DNA of 64,000 nucleotides, from NCBI RefSeq assembly GCF_024346355.1, contig NZ_JAGQCU010000010.1, forward strand, positions 34,981-98,980, in the 5' to 3' direction. The notes beneath the pieces were generated by a model. The model ran no database searches and was not told the origin of the DNA. It saw only the letters and a list, made by a program, of their open reading frames with translations. This DNA is from Cyanobium sp. ATX 6A2 (GTDB taxonomy: Bacteria > Cyanobacteriota > Cyanobacteriia > PCC-6307 > Cyanobiaceae). Shown in pieces: positions 10,616 through 23,402 of the stretch. Every line of letters begins with the position of its first letter. Positions within the stretch are counted from its first letter, which is position 1. The position numbers were made by a program, and so were the translations under genes.

Positions 10616-11628
10616 CAGTCGGCCTCCTGTTCGGCGGGCTGTGGGGGCCGCCACCAGCCGGCCAGCATGGCCAGCACCGCCTCAGCGCCGATCACGCCTA
10701 CGAAGCCGCCGAACTCATCCACCACCACCCGCACCCCGCCGCTGTTGCGCCGGAAGCCCGTGAGCAGGCGATCGGCGCGGATCATCTCCGGCACGTATTC
10801 CACCGGTTCGCTCAGGTCCGCCGGCGTCCGCTGACCCTGGCCCTCGAGCAGGGCGGTGAGCAGCCGTTCGCGGCTCACCACACCCACGATCTCATCCACC
10901 TCGTCGCCGAGCACCACCCACCAGGGGTCGGGATTGGCGAGCAGCTGGGGTCTGGCCAGCTCCAGGCGCTCAGCCGCAGCCAGGGTCGGCGCGGCCACCC
11001 TCGGGGTCATCAGATCCCTGGCGGTGAGGTCGTTGAGCTGGAACACCTTGGCGATCATGGCCGCCTCATCCGCCTCGATCTGGCCCTTCTGCGACCCCAG
11101 CCTGGCCAGCAGGCGGATCTCGTTCTCGTCGGTGCTCAGTTCGCTCTCGGCGGTGATCGCCGGCAGTAGCCGTTCCAGCAGCACGACAAGGGGACGCATC
11201 AGCATGGCCAGCAGGTGAAGCGGCGGGGCGCTGGCCAGGGCCACCGGTAGCGACAGGCGGCTGCCCAGGGCCTTGGGCAGGATTTCCCCCAGCAGGATCA
11301 CCAGCACGGTGAGCCCGATCGAGAACAGGGGCAGGGCCAGGCCTTCAATCCCGCGGCGCTGGAACACCTGGGCCGCGAAGGCGCCCAGCATCAGGCTGCC
11401 GAAGATGTTGAAGCCATTGTTGGCAATCACCAGTACCGCCAGGGTGCGGCCCAGGCGTTGACGCAGCTGCCCCAGCCGAAGCGCCCCCTTCACCGGCCGG
11501 GCACGCCCCGCCAGTTCGTGGACGCGCACCGGATTGACGGTGAGCAGAGCCGCCTCCACGCCAGAGCAGAGGGCCGAGCCGACCAGCACGATCAGCACCA
11601 GCAGGGCCAGGACCAACAGGTCGTTCAT
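10615..11628 (-). CDS. CNNM/CorC-like membrane protein with CBS domains
   Basis: This 337-aa protein has an N-terminal DUF21/CNNM transmembrane domain (hydrophobic helices near residues 3-25, 60-85 and 95-150, including ILLGEILPKALG, a family hallmark). A pair of CBS domains follows (DLMTPRVAAPTL, VGVVSRERLLTALL, VVVDEFGGFVGVIG). Family members are linked to Mg2+/Co2+ transport or efflux. The C-terminal CorC/HlyC domain seems absent. The start MNDLLVLALLV was chosen over a start 60 nt upstream because the latter adds a non-hydrophobic leader. It is the first gene of the minus-strand operon and is divergent from pepP, with an 88-bp spacer. Confidence 0.88.
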   Translation of the reverse strand: MNDLLVLALLVLIVLVGSALCSGVEAALLTVNPVRVHELAGRARPVKGALRLGQLRQRLGRTLAVLVIANNGFNIFGSLMLGAFAAQVFQRRGIEGLALPLFSIGLTVLVILLGEILPKALGSRLSLPVALASAPPLHLLAMLMRPLVVLLERLLPAITAESELSTDENEIRLLARLGSQKGQIEADEAAMIAKVFQLNDLTARDLMTPRVAAPTLAAAERLELARPQLLANPDPWWVVLGDEVDEIVGVVSRERLLTALLEGQGQRTPADLSEPVEYVPEMIRADRLLTGFRRNSGGVRVVVDEFGGFVGVIGAEAVLAMLAGWWRPPQPAEQEAD

Positions 11629-11716
11629 GGGGTGGTGGGGCCCTGGGCCATCACACCATTTAATCGGTGGTGGCGAGGATTGTTCCAAACTGGCTGTCAG
11701 ATCAGCTCTGAGAGGG

Positions 11717-13039
11717 GTGCCGTTGACGTCGATTCACGCCCAGCGTCGCCAGCGCTTCCTGGAGCGGCTGGGGGGGGTGGCGGCGGTGATTCCCGCGGCG
11801 CCCCAGGTGACCCACCACGCTGACTGCGAATACCCGTTCCGCCAGAACAGCGATTTCTGGTACCTCACCGGTTTCGATGAGCCCGATGCCGTGGCGCTGC
11901 TGCTGCCGCATCGCCCGCCGGGGGAGCGCTTTGTGCTGTTCGTGCATCCGCGCGAAGCCAGCGCCGAGGTGTGGACCGGTTTCCGCTGGGGCAGTGAAGG
12001 GGCCGTGGAGCAGTTCGGGGCCGACCTCGCCCATCCCCTCAGCGAGCTGGCCGAGCGGCTGGCCGACTACCTGAGCGGTGCGGAGGGCATCGCGTTCCGC
12101 ATCGGCAAACACCCCCAGGTGGAGCCCCTGGTGCTCTCGGCCTGGGCCCGGCAGCTGGACCGGGCACCGCGCACCGGTGTGGCGGCCCTTGGGCTGGTGG
12201 CCCCCTGCCCGATGCTGCACGCGCTGAGGCTGCGCAAGCAGCCCGAGGAGCTGGAGCGGATGCGGGAGGCCTGCCGGATCTCAGCTGAGGCCCATGAACG
12301 GGCCCGGGAGGTGGTGCGACCAGGCCTCAATGAACGGCAGGTGCAGGCGGTGATCGAGCAACATTTTCTGGAGCAGGGTGCCCGCGGCCCGGCCTACGGC
12401 TCGATTGTCGCCGGGGGCGACAACGCCTGTGTGCTGCACTACACGGCCAACAACGCCCTGCTGCGCGACGGCGATCTGCTGCTGATCGATGCCGGCTGTT
12501 CGCTGGGCGATTACTACAACGGCGACATCACGCGCACCTTCCCGGTGAATGGCCGCTTCTCAGCGGAGCAGCGGCAGCTCTACGAGCTGGTGCTCGCGGC
12601 GCAGGAGGCGGCGGTGGCAACCGTGGCCCCGGGGCAGACGGCCGAAGCCGTGCATGCCACCGCCGTGCGGGTGCTGGTGGAGGGTCTGGTGGAGCTCGGC
12701 CTGCTCAGCGGTGAGGTGGACGGCATCATTGAGCGCGGCGCCTACCGGCACCTCTACATGCACCGCACCGGCCACTGGCTCGGGCTCGACGTGCACGACG
12801 TGGGGGCCTACCGGCTGGGCGAGCACCCCCAGGAGCTGGAGCCGGGCATCGTGCTCACGGTGGAACCGGGGCTGTACGTGAGTGATCGCCTGCCGGTGCC
12901 GGAGGATCAGCCCGCCATCGACGAGCGCTGGAAGGGCATCGGCATCCGCATCGAGGACGACGTGGCCGTAACCGAGCATGGCCATGAACTGCTCACCGCC
13001 GCCGCTCTCAAGGCTCCAGCAGCGATGCAGCGCGACTAG
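11717..13039 (+). CDS. pepP: Xaa-Pro aminopeptidase (aminopeptidase P)
   Basis: This metallopeptidase removes N-terminal residues preceding proline. It has a creatinase-like N-terminal domain (HADCEYPFRQNSDFWYLTGF is the family signature) and a pita-bread catalytic domain. The two-metal ligands are visible: DAGCSLGDYYNGDITRTF (two Asp), HRTGHWLGLDVHD (His), VEPGLYV (Glu) and GIRIEDDVAVTEHG (Glu). The frame is open far upstream, but homology begins near the GTG at 11717 (440 aa). A TTG six bases later, better spaced from GAGAGGG, is an equally plausible start. It is divergent from the CNNM-like gene. Confidence 0.95.
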   Translation: MPLTSIHAQRRQRFLERLGGVAAVIPAAPQVTHHADCEYPFRQNSDFWYLTGFDEPDAVALLLPHRPPGERFVLFVHPREASAEVWTGFRWGSEGAVEQFGADLAHPLSELAERLADYLSGAEGIAFRIGKHPQVEPLVLSAWARQLDRAPRTGVAALGLVAPCPMLHALRLRKQPEELERMREACRISAEAHERAREVVRPGLNERQVQAVIEQHFLEQGARGPAYGSIVAGGDNACVLHYTANNALLRDGDLLLIDAGCSLGDYYNGDITRTFPVNGRFSAEQRQLYELVLAAQEAAVATVAPGQTAEAVHATAVRVLVEGLVELGLLSGEVDGIIERGAYRHLYMHRTGHWLGLDVHDVGAYRLGEHPQELEPGIVLTVEPGLYVSDRLPVPEDQPAIDERWKGIGIRIEDDVAVTEHGHELLTAAALKAPAAMQRD

Positions 13040-13067
13040 GCCACCAGGCCAGCTCGATGCCGCTGGC

Positions 13068-13916
13068 TCAGGCCGTTGCCAGCAGCTGCTCGAGCTCTCC
13101 CAGGGCCGCATCACTGGTTGTGATCACGGCATCGGCGCCGGCGCTCTGGAGGCTGCGCTCGTAGCGGCGGCGGGCCTCGGGCTGGTGGTGCAGATGGGGG
13201 GGGGCGACGGCCAGGCTGAAGAAGCGCTGGCTCGGATAGAGGCGACGGGCGTTCTGAACCGTGAGCACATCGGCGACCGTGTCGCCCAGGTAGGCCACCG
13301 GGGGTGCCAGCGCACCCGGTTCGCCCCCCAGCATCCTGGCCAGCCGCATCAGGCCGGTGGGATCGGGCTTGTCCGGGGCGTCGCCCATGGCCACCAGCGG
13401 CGGGTCGCTCAGGCCCAGGCGCTGCTCGAGCACGTAGCGCGCGGATGCGGGTTCAGCCCCGCTCACAAACCCCCAGGCGATGCCTGCCGCGCTCAGGCTC
13501 TCAAAGCAGGAGCGGTCGATCAGCAGGGCCTCGTCGCCGATGAATCCGCGCCACTGGGCCGGCTCACCGTCGGGGTCGCCACCGAAGTAGAAGCCGCTGA
13601 ACACCGTCACCAGGGCGCTGAACGCCGGCAGGGGATCGAGGCCATGACGGCGCAGCAACTCCAGGCTCGCCTCCCAGTCGTTGTTCCAGCGGCCCTCCCC
13701 CTTGAGGGCGTCGATGCAGGTGGCATCCGGGCGCCAGCCGCCGTAGTGGTGCACCGTTTCGGCCAGGGCGCGGCGGTAGCTGGCCGCCACATCGCGCACC
13801 ACCCCGTCGATGTCAAACAGCAGCACGGCCCTCGGTGCTGATTCGGGCAGCGGCAGGGCGAGAGCAGGGGGCTGGTGGGCTCGCGACTGGGGGGTGTGCG
13901 GCAGGGGCCTGGGCAA
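13068..13916 (-). CDS. HAD-superfamily hydrolase (subfamily IA)
   Basis: This is a phosphatase-like protein, closest by pattern to the TIGR01548 subfamily known from cyanobacteria. Motif I is LLFDIDGVVRD near the N-terminus, with FVSGAEPA as motif II, KPDP around motif III and YLGDTVADV as motif IV. The substrate is unknown. The start is uncertain: the only ATG far enough upstream would overlap the first codon of divergent ycf65, so I placed it at an in-frame TTG (282 aa). A GTG just before LLFDIDG is another option. It converges with pepP, 28 nt apart. Confidence 0.85.
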   Translation of the reverse strand: MPRPLPHTPQSRAHQPPALALPLPESAPRAVLLFDIDGVVRDVAASYRRALAETVHHYGGWRPDATCIDALKGEGRWNNDWEASLELLRRHGLDPLPAFSALVTVFSGFYFGGDPDGEPAQWRGFIGDEALLIDRSCFESLSAAGIAWGFVSGAEPASARYVLEQRLGLSDPPLVAMGDAPDKPDPTGLMRLARMLGGEPGALAPPVAYLGDTVADVLTVQNARRLYPSQRFFSLAVAPPHLHHQPEARRRYERSLQSAGADAVITTSDAALGELEQLLATA

Positions 13917-13941
13917 AGCGGCTGGTAGGTTAGTTCTTTGA

Positions 13942-14469
<528 letters not shown>

Positions 14470-14509
14470 GCCGTCGTTGCACCACCGCCTGATGGTGTCA
14501 GTTGTTGCC

Positions 14510-14532
14510 GCGCCCCAGCTGGGGCGCTTTTT
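14510..14532 (+). terminator. Intrinsic terminator of ycf65
   Basis: A perfect GCGCCCC / GGGGCGC stem with an AGCT loop is followed directly by TTTTT, 40 nt after the ycf65 stop. This is a textbook Rho-independent terminator. Confidence 0.9.
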
Positions 14533-14608
14533 CATGCCTCCAGCTGCTCAGGCCAGCGGCAGCTGTTCCGGCCAGTATTCATCCCCGGCCAGTATTCATC
14601 CATCCAGC

Positions 14609-14636
14609 AAAAAACCCATCCCGGTGGGGATGGGTT
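14609..14636 (-). terminator. Intrinsic terminator of the atpD-atpC operon
   Basis: Read on the minus strand, CCCATCCC and GGGATGGG form a perfect 8-bp stem with a 4-nt loop, extended by AA/TT, and run into TTTTTT. It lies just after the atpC stop and faces the ycf65 terminator, so the two convergent units are insulated from each other. Confidence 0.9.
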
Positions 14637-14657
14637 AAGTGGCTCAGGCTGGATGGC

Positions 14658-15065
14658 TCAGTTGGCCTTGCTGGCCTGCAGCCAAGCGCGGGTGCGGGCC
14701 AGATCCTGAGCGGCCTTGATCTTTTCCGTGCTGGGAGACTGGCCTTCGTAGGCCTTGGCGGCCTGCTGGGCGGTCTCGAAGGCGGCTTGCGCCGCGGCGG
14801 CATCGATCATGCTGCCCAGTTCGGCGCCGTTCACCAGCACGGTTACGTCGTCGGCTTCAACTTCGGCGAAACCGCCCAACAGGGCAATGGAGACCCATTC
14901 ACCGCCGGCCCTGAGGCGCATCACCCCGGTTTTCAGGGCGGTGAGCAAGGTGATGTGGCCAGGCAAAATACCCATCTGGCCGGTGGTGCAAGGCAGGATC
15001 ACCTCATCGGCGCTGCCGTCGAAAACGCTCTGGTCAGGGGCCAGTACGCGCAAGGTCAAGGTCAT
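14658..15065 (-). CDS. atpC: ATP synthase F1 subunit epsilon
   Basis: This 135-aa subunit of the F1 central stalk regulates ATPase activity. The N-terminal beta-sandwich is clear: MTLTLRVLAPDQSVFDG, then LPCTTGQMGILPGHITLLTAL and GGFAEVEADDVTVLVNGAE. A helical C-terminal hairpin follows. It is the second gene of the atp2 operon, 32 nt after atpD, and ends at a strong terminator. In some cyanobacterial nomenclatures it is called atpE. Confidence 0.97.
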   Translation of the reverse strand: MTLTLRVLAPDQSVFDGSADEVILPCTTGQMGILPGHITLLTALKTGVMRLRAGGEWVSIALLGGFAEVEADDVTVLVNGAELGSMIDAAAAQAAFETAQQAAKAYEGQSPSTEKIKAAQDLARTRAWLQASKAN

Positions 15066-15097
15066 GGCTTGTGCTCCTCAGGACAATGGCAAGGGAC

Positions 15098-16878
<1,781 letters not shown>

Positions 16879-17190
16879 ATGGCTGCTGTTTCTCTCAGCG
16901 TCTCCACTGTCAAACCCCTTGGAGATCGCGTTTTCATCAAGGTTTCCGAGTCTGAAGAAAAAACTGCCGGTGGCATCCTGCTGCCCGACACCGCCAAGGA
17001 AAAGCCCCAGGTGGGTGAAGTGGTCCAGGTGGGCCCCGGCAAGCGCAACGATGACGGCTCCCGCCAGGCCCCCGAAGTGGGTGTGGGTGACAAGGTTCTC
17101 TACAGCAAGTACGCCGGTACCGACGTCAAGCTGGGCGCCGATGAGTATGTGCTGCTGTCCGAAAAGGACATCCTTGCTGTTGTCAGCTGA
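16879..17190 (+). CDS. groES: Co-chaperonin GroES
   Basis: This 103-aa co-chaperonin caps the GroEL chamber. The protein shows [12 protein letters not shown] at the N-terminus, the mobile loop [20 protein letters not shown], and the C-terminal [13 protein letters not shown]. The ATG at 16879 gives the family length; the frame is open upstream but contains the operator. It is followed by groEL after 95 nt, the standard groESL order. Control by the upstream CIRCE element is likely. Confidence 0.97.
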   Translation: MAAVSLSVSTVKPLGDRVFIKVSESEEKTAGGILLPDTAKEKPQVGEVVQVGPGKRNDDGSRQAPEVGVGDKVLYSKYAGTDVKLGADEYVLLSEKDILAVVS

Positions 17191-17240
17191 GCTCAGGTGC
17201 CCTGTGGTCAGCTGAGCTGACTACAAGCGTCTGATGCTGA

Positions 17241-18920
<1,680 letters not shown>

Positions 18921-18951
18921 TCGGCGACAACCCTGACCATTTCGTCAGATC

Positions 18952-18977
18952 AAGGGAGGGCTTCGGCCCTCCTTTTT
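18952..18977 (+). terminator. Intrinsic terminator of groESL
   Basis: GGAGGGC and GCCCTCC form a perfect stem closed by a stable TTCG tetraloop and followed by TTTTT, 32 nt after the groEL stop. Confidence 0.92.
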
Positions 18978-19015
18978 CATGGTCATGCGCGTTTCATGCG
19001 CGCTTATGGCGGTTT

Positions 19016-19516
19016 CTAATCGGGCTCAAAGATGAGCGCCACGCCGTTGTTGCAGTAGCGCTTGCCGCTGGGGGGCGGTCCATCGTTGAACACGTGTCCC
19101 TGATGTCCGCCGCAGCGGCTGCAGTGGTATTCGGTGCGCGGAACGATCAGCTTGAAATCCCGTTTGCTGCTGATCGCCTGCGGCAGGGCGGCGAAAAAAC
19201 TAGGCCAGCCAGTGCCGCTGTCGTATTTCGCCTCGGAGCTGAACAGGGGCAGCTCGCAGCCGGCGCAGCGATAGGTGCCCGGTCGCTTTTCGGCGTTGAG
19301 GGCGCTGGAGAAGGGACGTTCCGTGCCCTCCCGGCGCAGCACGGCGTAGCTCTCTGGGCTGAGGCGCTCGCGCCATTGGCTGTCACTGAGTTGCCAGGCC
19401 GGATCGTTGGCAGGGCTGGCGGCATCAGCCGTGGTGGCACGACCCAGCAGGGCGGCCAGGACCGGCGCCAGGGAGCCCAGGCCCAGCACGGCGAGGAGGC
19501 TGCGGCGGTTGATCAT
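19016..19516 (-). CDS. msrB: Peptide-methionine (R)-S-oxide reductase MsrB, exported
   Basis: This enzyme reduces methionine-R-sulfoxide in proteins. Zinc-binding pairs are Cys84/Cys87 (CAGC) and Cys132/Cys135 (CSRC), and the catalytic Cys155 sits in GKRYCNNG. WPSFF and the GGHQGHVFNDGP segment are family hallmarks. The N-terminus MINRRSLLAVLGLGSLAPVL is a signal-like helix with a twin Arg (weak Tat motif), followed by an Ala-rich possible cleavage region near residue 33, so the enzyme is probably periplasmic or lumenal. The start was chosen at this ATG; the upstream frame overlaps secG. secG is the upstream neighbour, 7 nt away. Confidence 0.93.
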   Translation of the reverse strand: MINRRSLLAVLGLGSLAPVLAALLGRATTADAASPANDPAWQLSDSQWRERLSPESYAVLRREGTERPFSSALNAEKRPGTYRCAGCELPLFSSEAKYDSGTGWPSFFAALPQAISSKRDFKLIVPRTEYHCSRCGGHQGHVFNDGPPPSGKRYCNNGVALIFEPD

Positions 19517-19523
19517 GACCTGA

Positions 19524-19754
19524 TCAACCCAGCCAGCCGGCGCTGAGTACCACCGCCAGGGACAGGAACACCAGCAGCAGCGTCCAGGTGATGCGATTGA
19601 GGGTCTGTTCAGCACTGCGGGCGCTGGTGAACATCGAGCCGCCGCTGGCGGCCAGACCACCCATGCCATCGCCCTTGGGGCTGTGCAGCAGCACCGTGAT
19701 GATCAGCAGCACGGCAGATCCCACCCAGATCCAGGTGAGGATGCTGGTCAGCAT
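19524..19754 (-). CDS. secG: Preprotein translocase subunit SecG
   Basis: This 76-aa protein of the Sec translocon has two hydrophobic segments (about residues 5-22 and 53-74). The conserved HSPKGDGMGGLAASGG loop lies between them. It lies 27 nt downstream of gpmI and 7 nt upstream of the exported msrB, in one minus-strand unit. The gpmI-secG pairing is common in bacteria. Confidence 0.93.
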   Translation of the reverse strand: MLTSILTWIWVGSAVLLIITVLLHSPKGDGMGGLAASGGSMFTSARSAEQTLNRITWTLLLVFLSLAVVLSAGWLG

Positions 19755-19781
19755 GGCGAGTCCTGATCGTCAGGTCGCAGC

Positions 19782-21455
19782 CTAGACGCCCAGAACCTGG
19801 GGTAAGCGGTTGGGAACCGCATTGACATCGGCCGGACTCACCAGCGATACCCCGCTCATGGTGGGAGGCTTGGGCAGAGTCAGGATCTCCAGGAGGGTCG
19901 GGGCGATGTCGGCCAGGCCGCCGTGCTCGCGCAGCTGGATGTCATTGCCATGGCCTGGCAGCTTGCGCGTCTCGCCCTCCACCAGGATCACAGGCACCGG
20001 ATTGGTGGTGTGGGCAGTCCACGGACGGCCGTCGGCTGCCTGCATCACCTCAGCGTTGCCGTGATCGGCGGTGATCAGCATGGTGCCACCCATGCGGCCG
20101 GTGGCATCCAACAGCCGGCCTACACAGCGATCCACGGTGCTGATGGCGGTGGTGGCGGCGTCCATCTTGCCGGTGTGCCCCACCATGTCCGGGTTGGCGT
20201 AGTTGATCACGACCAAGGCATAGATGCCCTTCTCAATGGCGGCGATGCAGCTGTCGGTGAGCTGTTCAGCTGACATCTCCGGGGCCTGATCGTAGGTGGC
20301 CACCCGCGGTGACGGCACCAGGTGACGATCCTCACCGGGAAACGCCTGCTCGATCCCCCCGTTCATGAAGTAGGTGACATGGGGGTATTTCTCGGTTTCG
20401 GCGGTGCGGAACTGGCGCAGCCCCGCCTCGGACACCACCTGACCGAGCAGTCCCTCGAGGGATTCGGGCGGGAAGGCCACCGCCACCGGTAGGCCCTTCT
20501 CGTACTGGGTGAAGGTGACCACCGCCAGATCACTGATCGGCGTCCGGGCGAAGCCGCTGAATTCCGGCAGCACCAGGGCACGGATCAACTGCCGAACCCG
20601 GTCGGGACGGAAGTTGAAGCACACCAGTCCGTCCCCGGGCTTCACCTCCCCCTCGGCCAGTCGCACCGGCTCCAGAAATTCATCCCCCACCTCCCCCCTG
20701 TAGGAGGCCTCGATGACCTCCAGCGCACTCAGGGATGAGACCGGCTCGGCTTCCGTGAGCAGCCGGAAGGCCTTCTCGGTGCGATCCCAGCGGGTGTCGC
20801 GGTCCATGGCCCAGTAGCGGCCGCAGACGGTGGCGATGCGGCCAACGCCTGCCGCCTCGATCTGCTGCTCCACCTGGGCCAGGAAGCGTGGCGCGCTGTT
20901 CGGCGCCGTGTCGCGGCCGTCGGTGATCACATGCACGCAGACATCGCTGAGGCCACGGCCGGCCGCCCAGCGCAGCAACCCGCCCAGGTGGTCGATGTGG
21001 CTGTGCACTCCCCCGTCGGAGCAGAGCCCGAGCAGGTGCAGGCTGCCGCCGCTGCTGAGCAGCTGGTGGGCCAGGGCATCGAGGGCAGGGTTGGTGGCCA
21101 GGGAGCCATCGCGCACGGCCTTGCTGATCCGCACCAGCTCCTGGCGGATGACGCGGCCACTGCCGATGGTGAGGTGCCCCACCTCGGAATTGCCCATCTG
21201 GTCGTCGGGCAGACCCACCGCCGCCCCGCTGGCTTCGATCAGGGTGTGGGGGTAGGCATGCCAGAGGGCATCCATCACCGGTGTGTCGGCGGCGCGGATG
21301 GCGTTGTGGTCGTCACCCTGGCGGTATCCCCAACCATCGAGGATGGTGAGCACAACCGGGGCCACCGGTACTTGGGACCCGGAGCCGTTCCTGGTGGTTG
21401 CGGTGGATGTCGTGCTGGCGGTGCCGGCTGAATCCTGAGCGGGGGAAGCTGACAT
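19782..21455 (-). CDS. gpmI: 2,3-bisphosphoglycerate-independent phosphoglycerate mutase
   Basis: This enzyme interconverts 3- and 2-phosphoglycerate in glycolysis. The metal-binding Asp40 lies in [10 protein letters not shown] and the catalytic Ser90 in GNSEVGH. Further metal ligands are in [10 protein letters not shown] near the C-terminus. The chosen ATG gives 557 aa with a Ser/Thr-rich N-terminal leader of about 30 residues before homology starts; starts further upstream are possible but lack family support. It heads the gpmI-secG-msrB unit and is divergent from pyrR. Confidence 0.95.
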   Translation of the reverse strand: MSASPAQDSAGTASTTSTATTRNGSGSQVPVAPVVLTILDGWGYRQGDDHNAIRAADTPVMDALWHAYPHTLIEASGAAVGLPDDQMGNSEVGHLTIGSGRVIRQELVRISKAVRDGSLATNPALDALAHQLLSSGGSLHLLGLCSDGGVHSHIDHLGGLLRWAAGRGLSDVCVHVITDGRDTAPNSAPRFLAQVEQQIEAAGVGRIATVCGRYWAMDRDTRWDRTEKAFRLLTEAEPVSSLSALEVIEASYRGEVGDEFLEPVRLAEGEVKPGDGLVCFNFRPDRVRQLIRALVLPEFSGFARTPISDLAVVTFTQYEKGLPVAVAFPPESLEGLLGQVVSEAGLRQFRTAETEKYPHVTYFMNGGIEQAFPGEDRHLVPSPRVATYDQAPEMSAEQLTDSCIAAIEKGIYALVVINYANPDMVGHTGKMDAATTAISTVDRCVGRLLDATGRMGGTMLITADHGNAEVMQAADGRPWTAHTTNPVPVILVEGETRKLPGHGNDIQLREHGGLADIAPTLLEILTLPKPPTMSGVSLVSPADVNAVPNRLPQVLGV

Positions 21456-21521
21456 CTGGGACGAACCTGAATTCACCGAACGACTTGCACCCGACGCTTT
21501 CATGCACAGGTTCACGCACAG

Positions 21522-21535
21522 GCAATCAAGATTGC
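21522..21535. promoter_or_regulatory. Short inverted repeat upstream of gpmI
   Basis: GCAATC-AA-GATTGC is a perfect 6-bp inverted repeat in the 204-bp spacer between gpmI and divergent pyrR. It lies 67 nt upstream of the gpmI start and could be a small operator. No known binding protein is assigned. Confidence 0.25.
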
Positions 21536-21659
21536 TGATGCACGTGTACAAAACCCAACCTACAGCCCGAAAGTTGCGGGCCCCTTCCGGATCTCCCCTC
21601 CCGTCAGGTTTTGGTCACATCGCCGCGGTCCCTAGGATCCCCTGAATCGCGGCGGCCCG

Positions 21660-22190
21660 ATGGAGCGCCTGGAAATCCTGTCCAGGACCGACCTCTCCCG
21701 CACGCTGGACCGGTTGGCCACCCAGGTTCTCGAACAGGTCGTTGACAGCCGTCGCCTGGTGTTACTCGGCATTCCCACCCGCGGGGTGGCCCTGGCCAAG
21801 GTGCTCGGCGTGCGTCTGGCCGAGCTCTGTGGCCATGCGGTCGAGCAGGGCAGCCTCGACCCCACCTTCCACCGCGATGATCTCGATCGCATCGGCACCC
21901 GGCTGGTGCAGGCCACCGACCTGCCGGTCGATCTCGACGGCCGCCATGTGCTGCTGGTGGATGATGTGATCTTCACGGGGCGCACGGTCAGGGCCGCCCT
22001 CGATGCGCTCCAGGCCTGGGGCCGGCCGCGGCGGGTGAGCCTGCTAGTGATGGTGGATCGGGGGCACCGGGAGCTGCCCATCCAGCCGGATTTCTGCGGT
22101 CGCGTCCTGCCCACCAGCCGCCAGGAAACCATCCAGCTCTGCCTCATGGGCGTGGACGGTGAGGAGGGGGTCTATCTGCTGCGGCCCTGA
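21660..22190 (+). CDS. pyrR: PyrR bifunctional protein (pyrimidine regulator / uracil phosphoribosyltransferase)
   Basis: This 176-aa phosphoribosyltransferase-fold protein resembles PyrR. The PRPP-binding loop VLLVDDVIFTGRTV spans residues 97-110. IPTRGVALAKVL and the C-terminal VDRGHRELPIQPDFCGR motif are typical of PyrR, not of Upp. In Firmicutes it binds pyr mRNA. Here no pyr operon or attenuator is seen nearby, so the salvage activity may be its main role. It is divergent from gpmI and converges with ftrV. Confidence 0.93.
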   Translation: MERLEILSRTDLSRTLDRLATQVLEQVVDSRRLVLLGIPTRGVALAKVLGVRLAELCGHAVEQGSLDPTFHRDDLDRIGTRLVQATDLPVDLDGRHVLLVDDVIFTGRTVRAALDALQAWGRPRRVSLLVMVDRGHRELPIQPDFCGRVLPTSRQETIQLCLMGVDGEEGVYLLRP

Positions 22191-22206
22191 GACCACGACC
22201 CTGCCT

Positions 22207-22425
22207 TCAGGCCTGCTCCAGTTCGTCGGCCCGGAAGTGAGCGCGGAATTTCCCGAACGCCACCACCACCGGAAGGCTGGGACTGATCTGGCGGCCCTTC
22301 CAGTTGTTGAGCACCGACAGCACTTCACCCTGCTGCCCCTGCAGGTCGAAGGCCTCACCCCGGTGCTGGGGGTGGTGATACACCACCACGCTGTTGCAGA
22401 CCTTGACCTGATCTCCTGGCTGCAT
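22207..22425 (-). CDS. ftrV: Ferredoxin-thioredoxin reductase, variable chain
   Basis: This is the small non-catalytic subunit of ferredoxin-thioredoxin reductase, which passes photosynthetic electrons from ferredoxin to thioredoxin. The SH3-like barrel sequence shows VKVCNSVVVYHHPQHRGEAFDL, NNWKGRQISPSLPVVV and FGKFRAHFRADELE. The start giving MQPGDQVKV (72 aa) fits family length; a GTG 33 nt upstream is possible. The catalytic chain gene (ftrC) is not in the window. It lies 41 nt after the gene for a membrane-anchored protein on the same strand. Confidence 0.93.
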   Translation of the reverse strand: MQPGDQVKVCNSVVVYHHPQHRGEAFDLQGQQGEVLSVLNNWKGRQISPSLPVVVAFGKFRAHFRADELEQA

Positions 22426-22466
22426 GGCCTCTCCCGGATTTGCGGCCAATCCTGTCACGCAGCCTG

Positions 22467-23375
22467 TCAGCGCTGGCAGGCCGATTCCGGACCCAGCTCC
22501 ACCACCCGACCCCCCAGGGCCTCGCAGCCCTTGTTGAAGGCCGCCCAGTCATCCATCCCCTCGGCAATCAGCCGGCTCACCTCCGCCTCGAGGCGCTCGA
22601 TGGGCACGCTGTGGCGCAGCTCCCCATGGCTGTCGCGTTGCCGTTCCTGCTCGCTCAGCCGGTTGAGGTTGCTCTTCACCTGGGCGCGCACCGCTTCCCC
22701 CTGCTGCTGCCACCAGGGATGGTCCAGCCGGTTGAGGGCGTCGAGGGCTTCCCACCAGCGCTGTTCCTCCACCAGGCGCCGCGAGCGCTCCAGGCCCTGA
22801 CGGTTCCGTTCCCAGATCTGGCGGAGCTGATCCCCGAGGGCGGAGCGATCCGGGCGGCGGTGCTCGCCCATCGGCTCAAGCCGGGCCAGGCTGCCGTCCA
22901 GATCACCGGCCTGGAAGAGCTCAAGGGCCTGGCGTTTGAGGGTCTGCTGCCAGTCGTCGAGCAGGCTGCGATCCTCGGGGGTGCCGATCTCGGAGTTCAC
23001 CAGCTGCAGCTGCAGCTGCAGCGCCTCGGCCCAGCGCTGCTGCTCCCACAGCTGGGCGGCCCTGCGGCGCCGGCATTCCCCCTGGGCGCCCGGGGCCCGA
23101 TCGCCCAGCCAGCGCAGGGCTTGCAACTGCTCGCCGTAGCGCAGACAGGCGTCGAGATCCCCCCGGGCAGCGGCCTGCTCAAGCCGCTGGGGCAGCTGCC
23201 GCTCCCACCAGTAGACGGACCCGAGGCCGACAGCCACCAAACCCAGGGTGAGGCCCAGCCAGAGTCGAGGCAGCCTGTGGTGGCGCAGGGCCAAAGCGAA
23301 AGCGCGCGATCTCCCATTGTTATGGGAGGCAGGGCGGGATTGGCGGCCGGCGGGTGCGGCCCCGGTGTCGTCCAC
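22467..23375 (-). CDS. Membrane-anchored helical protein, unknown function
   Basis: This 302-aa protein is not assigned to a named family. A basic N-terminus (residues 1-37) precedes one transmembrane helix at about 38-56. The rest (57-280) is Gln/Arg/Leu/Trp-rich and looks all-helical, with repeating RW-E-AL and LFQAGDLDGSLARL elements reminiscent of TPR helices. The topology is probably an N-in anchor with a large soluble helical domain outside the cytoplasm, or the reverse. It follows the Hsp70-like gene by 27 nt on the same strand, so the two proteins may work together. Confidence 0.75.
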   Translation of the reverse strand: MDDTGAAPAGRQSRPASHNNGRSRAFALALRHHRLPRLWLGLTLGLVAVGLGSVYWWERQLPQRLEQAAARGDLDACLRYGEQLQALRWLGDRAPGAQGECRRRRAAQLWEQQRWAEALQLQLQLVNSEIGTPEDRSLLDDWQQTLKRQALELFQAGDLDGSLARLEPMGEHRRPDRSALGDQLRQIWERNRQGLERSRRLVEEQRWWEALDALNRLDHPWWQQQGEAVRAQVKSNLNRLSEQERQRDSHGELRHSVPIERLEAEVSRLIAEGMDDWAAFNKGCEALGGRVVELGPESACQR

Positions 23376-23402
23376 TGCCGCAGCCTGCTGCCAGCACGGC
23401 CC

